From Flavobacteriales bacterium (GTDB lineage: Bacteria > Bacteroidota > Bacteroidia > Flavobacteriales > Flavobacteriaceae): a stretch of DNA of 63,872 nt. The position numbers and the translations under genes are program-made. A model generated the notes under the pieces. That model was not told the DNA's origin, searched no databases, and saw nothing but the letters and a program-made list of their open reading frames with translations. The DNA lies in contig JAMOVT010000086.1 of assembly GCA_027061855.1 (NCBI GenBank), positions 1 to 63,872 of the forward strand, given 5' to 3'. Of the stretch, positions 63,664 to 63,872 are shown piece after piece (the first letter of the stretch is position 1; each line of letters opens with the position of its first letter).

Positions 63664-63872
63664 TCTCATCAGAACGTAGCGATCAAAGGGAGCGAAGTGA
63701 AGATTCTCCCTTGTCAATCAGAACGAAGCGACCACAGGGAGCGAAGGGAAGATTCTCTCTTGTCAATCAGAACGCAGCGACCGCAGAGAGCGTCTCGTTT
63801 GTCATTCAGACGACCGCAGGGAGGAAGAATCTCTTTTTCCTAGCACGAGATTCCTCACTGTGTTCGGAATGA
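63664..63872. repeat. 49 bp tandem repeat with an inverted partial copy at the right edge
   Basis: Three units with CAGAAC at 63670, 63719 and 63768, exactly 49 nt apart (consensus GTCAATCAGAACG-AGCGACC-CAGGGAGCGAAG-GAAGATTCTC), then a diverged fourth unit from about 63801. From 63845 the sequence (GAGATTCCTCACTGTGTTCGGAATGA) is the reverse complement of the unit ends, so it would continue as an inverted copy beyond the window. No start codon or frame is kept. It resembles short GC-rich intergenic repeats common in Bacteroidota chromosomes. Confidence 0.75.

Noticed and set aside
63664-63840. A CRISPR array at the right edge
   Set aside because: The 49 nt units are direct tandem copies without unique spacers, and no cas genes are near.

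Overview
The window is a 63.9 kb piece of a low-GC genome from the phylum Bacteroidota, most likely class Flavobacteriia. The signs are a SusC/SusD pair, gldE downstream of mutY-ssb, many type II lipoproteins, a sodium-pumping NQR operon, no Shine-Dalgarno sequences in front of most starts, and repeated promoters of the TTTG-N(18-20)-TAnnTTTG type used by the Bacteroidota primary sigma factor. Almost all of it looks like ordinary core chromosome. I see no phage, insertion sequence, CRISPR array or rRNA.

Layout. 1-5.96 kb (+): the 3' part of a secreted beta-propeller (VPS10/BNR) protein, an Asp/Glu racemase-like enzyme, then an uncharacterised trio (PEGA-like lipoprotein and two cytosolic-looking proteins) closed by an elaborate terminator. 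6.0-14.8 kb (-): a transglutaminase-like lipoprotein, the flavin transferase ApbE, and nqrABCDEF. ApbE attaches FMN to NqrB and NqrC, and the acceptor threonine motifs are visible in both. 14.9-22 kb: a CBS-domain protein (+), then (-) comF, recA-frr, a folK-deoxynucleoside kinase fusion, a ZIP transporter, RNase G, a 30-residue basic protein and HU. 22.1-24.9 kb (+): mutY-ssb-gldE. 24.9-30.7 kb: an aspartoacylase-like protein beside a GCS2/CBS fusion, a 30-residue membrane protein, OsmC, a beta-barrel protein, pyrH and a PNPOx-fold lipoprotein.

30.7-44.1 kb (-) is the transcription/translation supercluster, read as tRNA-Thr(TGT), Tyr(GTA), Gly(TCC), Thr(GGT), tuf, tRNA-Trp(CCA), secE, nusG, rplK, rplA, rplJ, rplL, rpoB, rpoC and a DUF3467 gene. 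It starts at a near-consensus promoter at 44102-44132 and ends at a terminator at 30643-30677. Strong RNA hairpins sit between tuf and tRNA-Trp and between rplL and rpoB. 44.2-53.5 kb (mostly -): hpf, xerC, rpsU, a GNAT protein, an acyl-CoA dehydrogenase, typA, two uncharacterised lipoproteins, greA, rpiB and mscL. 53.6-63.9 kb: a padR regulator with a frameshifted membrane partner, an orphan FecCD permease, an aldehyde dehydrogenase, the SusC/SusD pair, an Ig-like lipoprotein and a tandem repeat at the right edge.

The least explained items are a structured dispersed repeat with covarying arms (two copies), two terminators whose seven-T tracts run directly into the next start codon (comF, xerC), the GCS2/CBS plus aspartoacylase pair, two 30-codon genes, and the A7 frameshift in the padR partner. 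All functional calls rest on reading the sequence and on family knowledge; no database search was possible.
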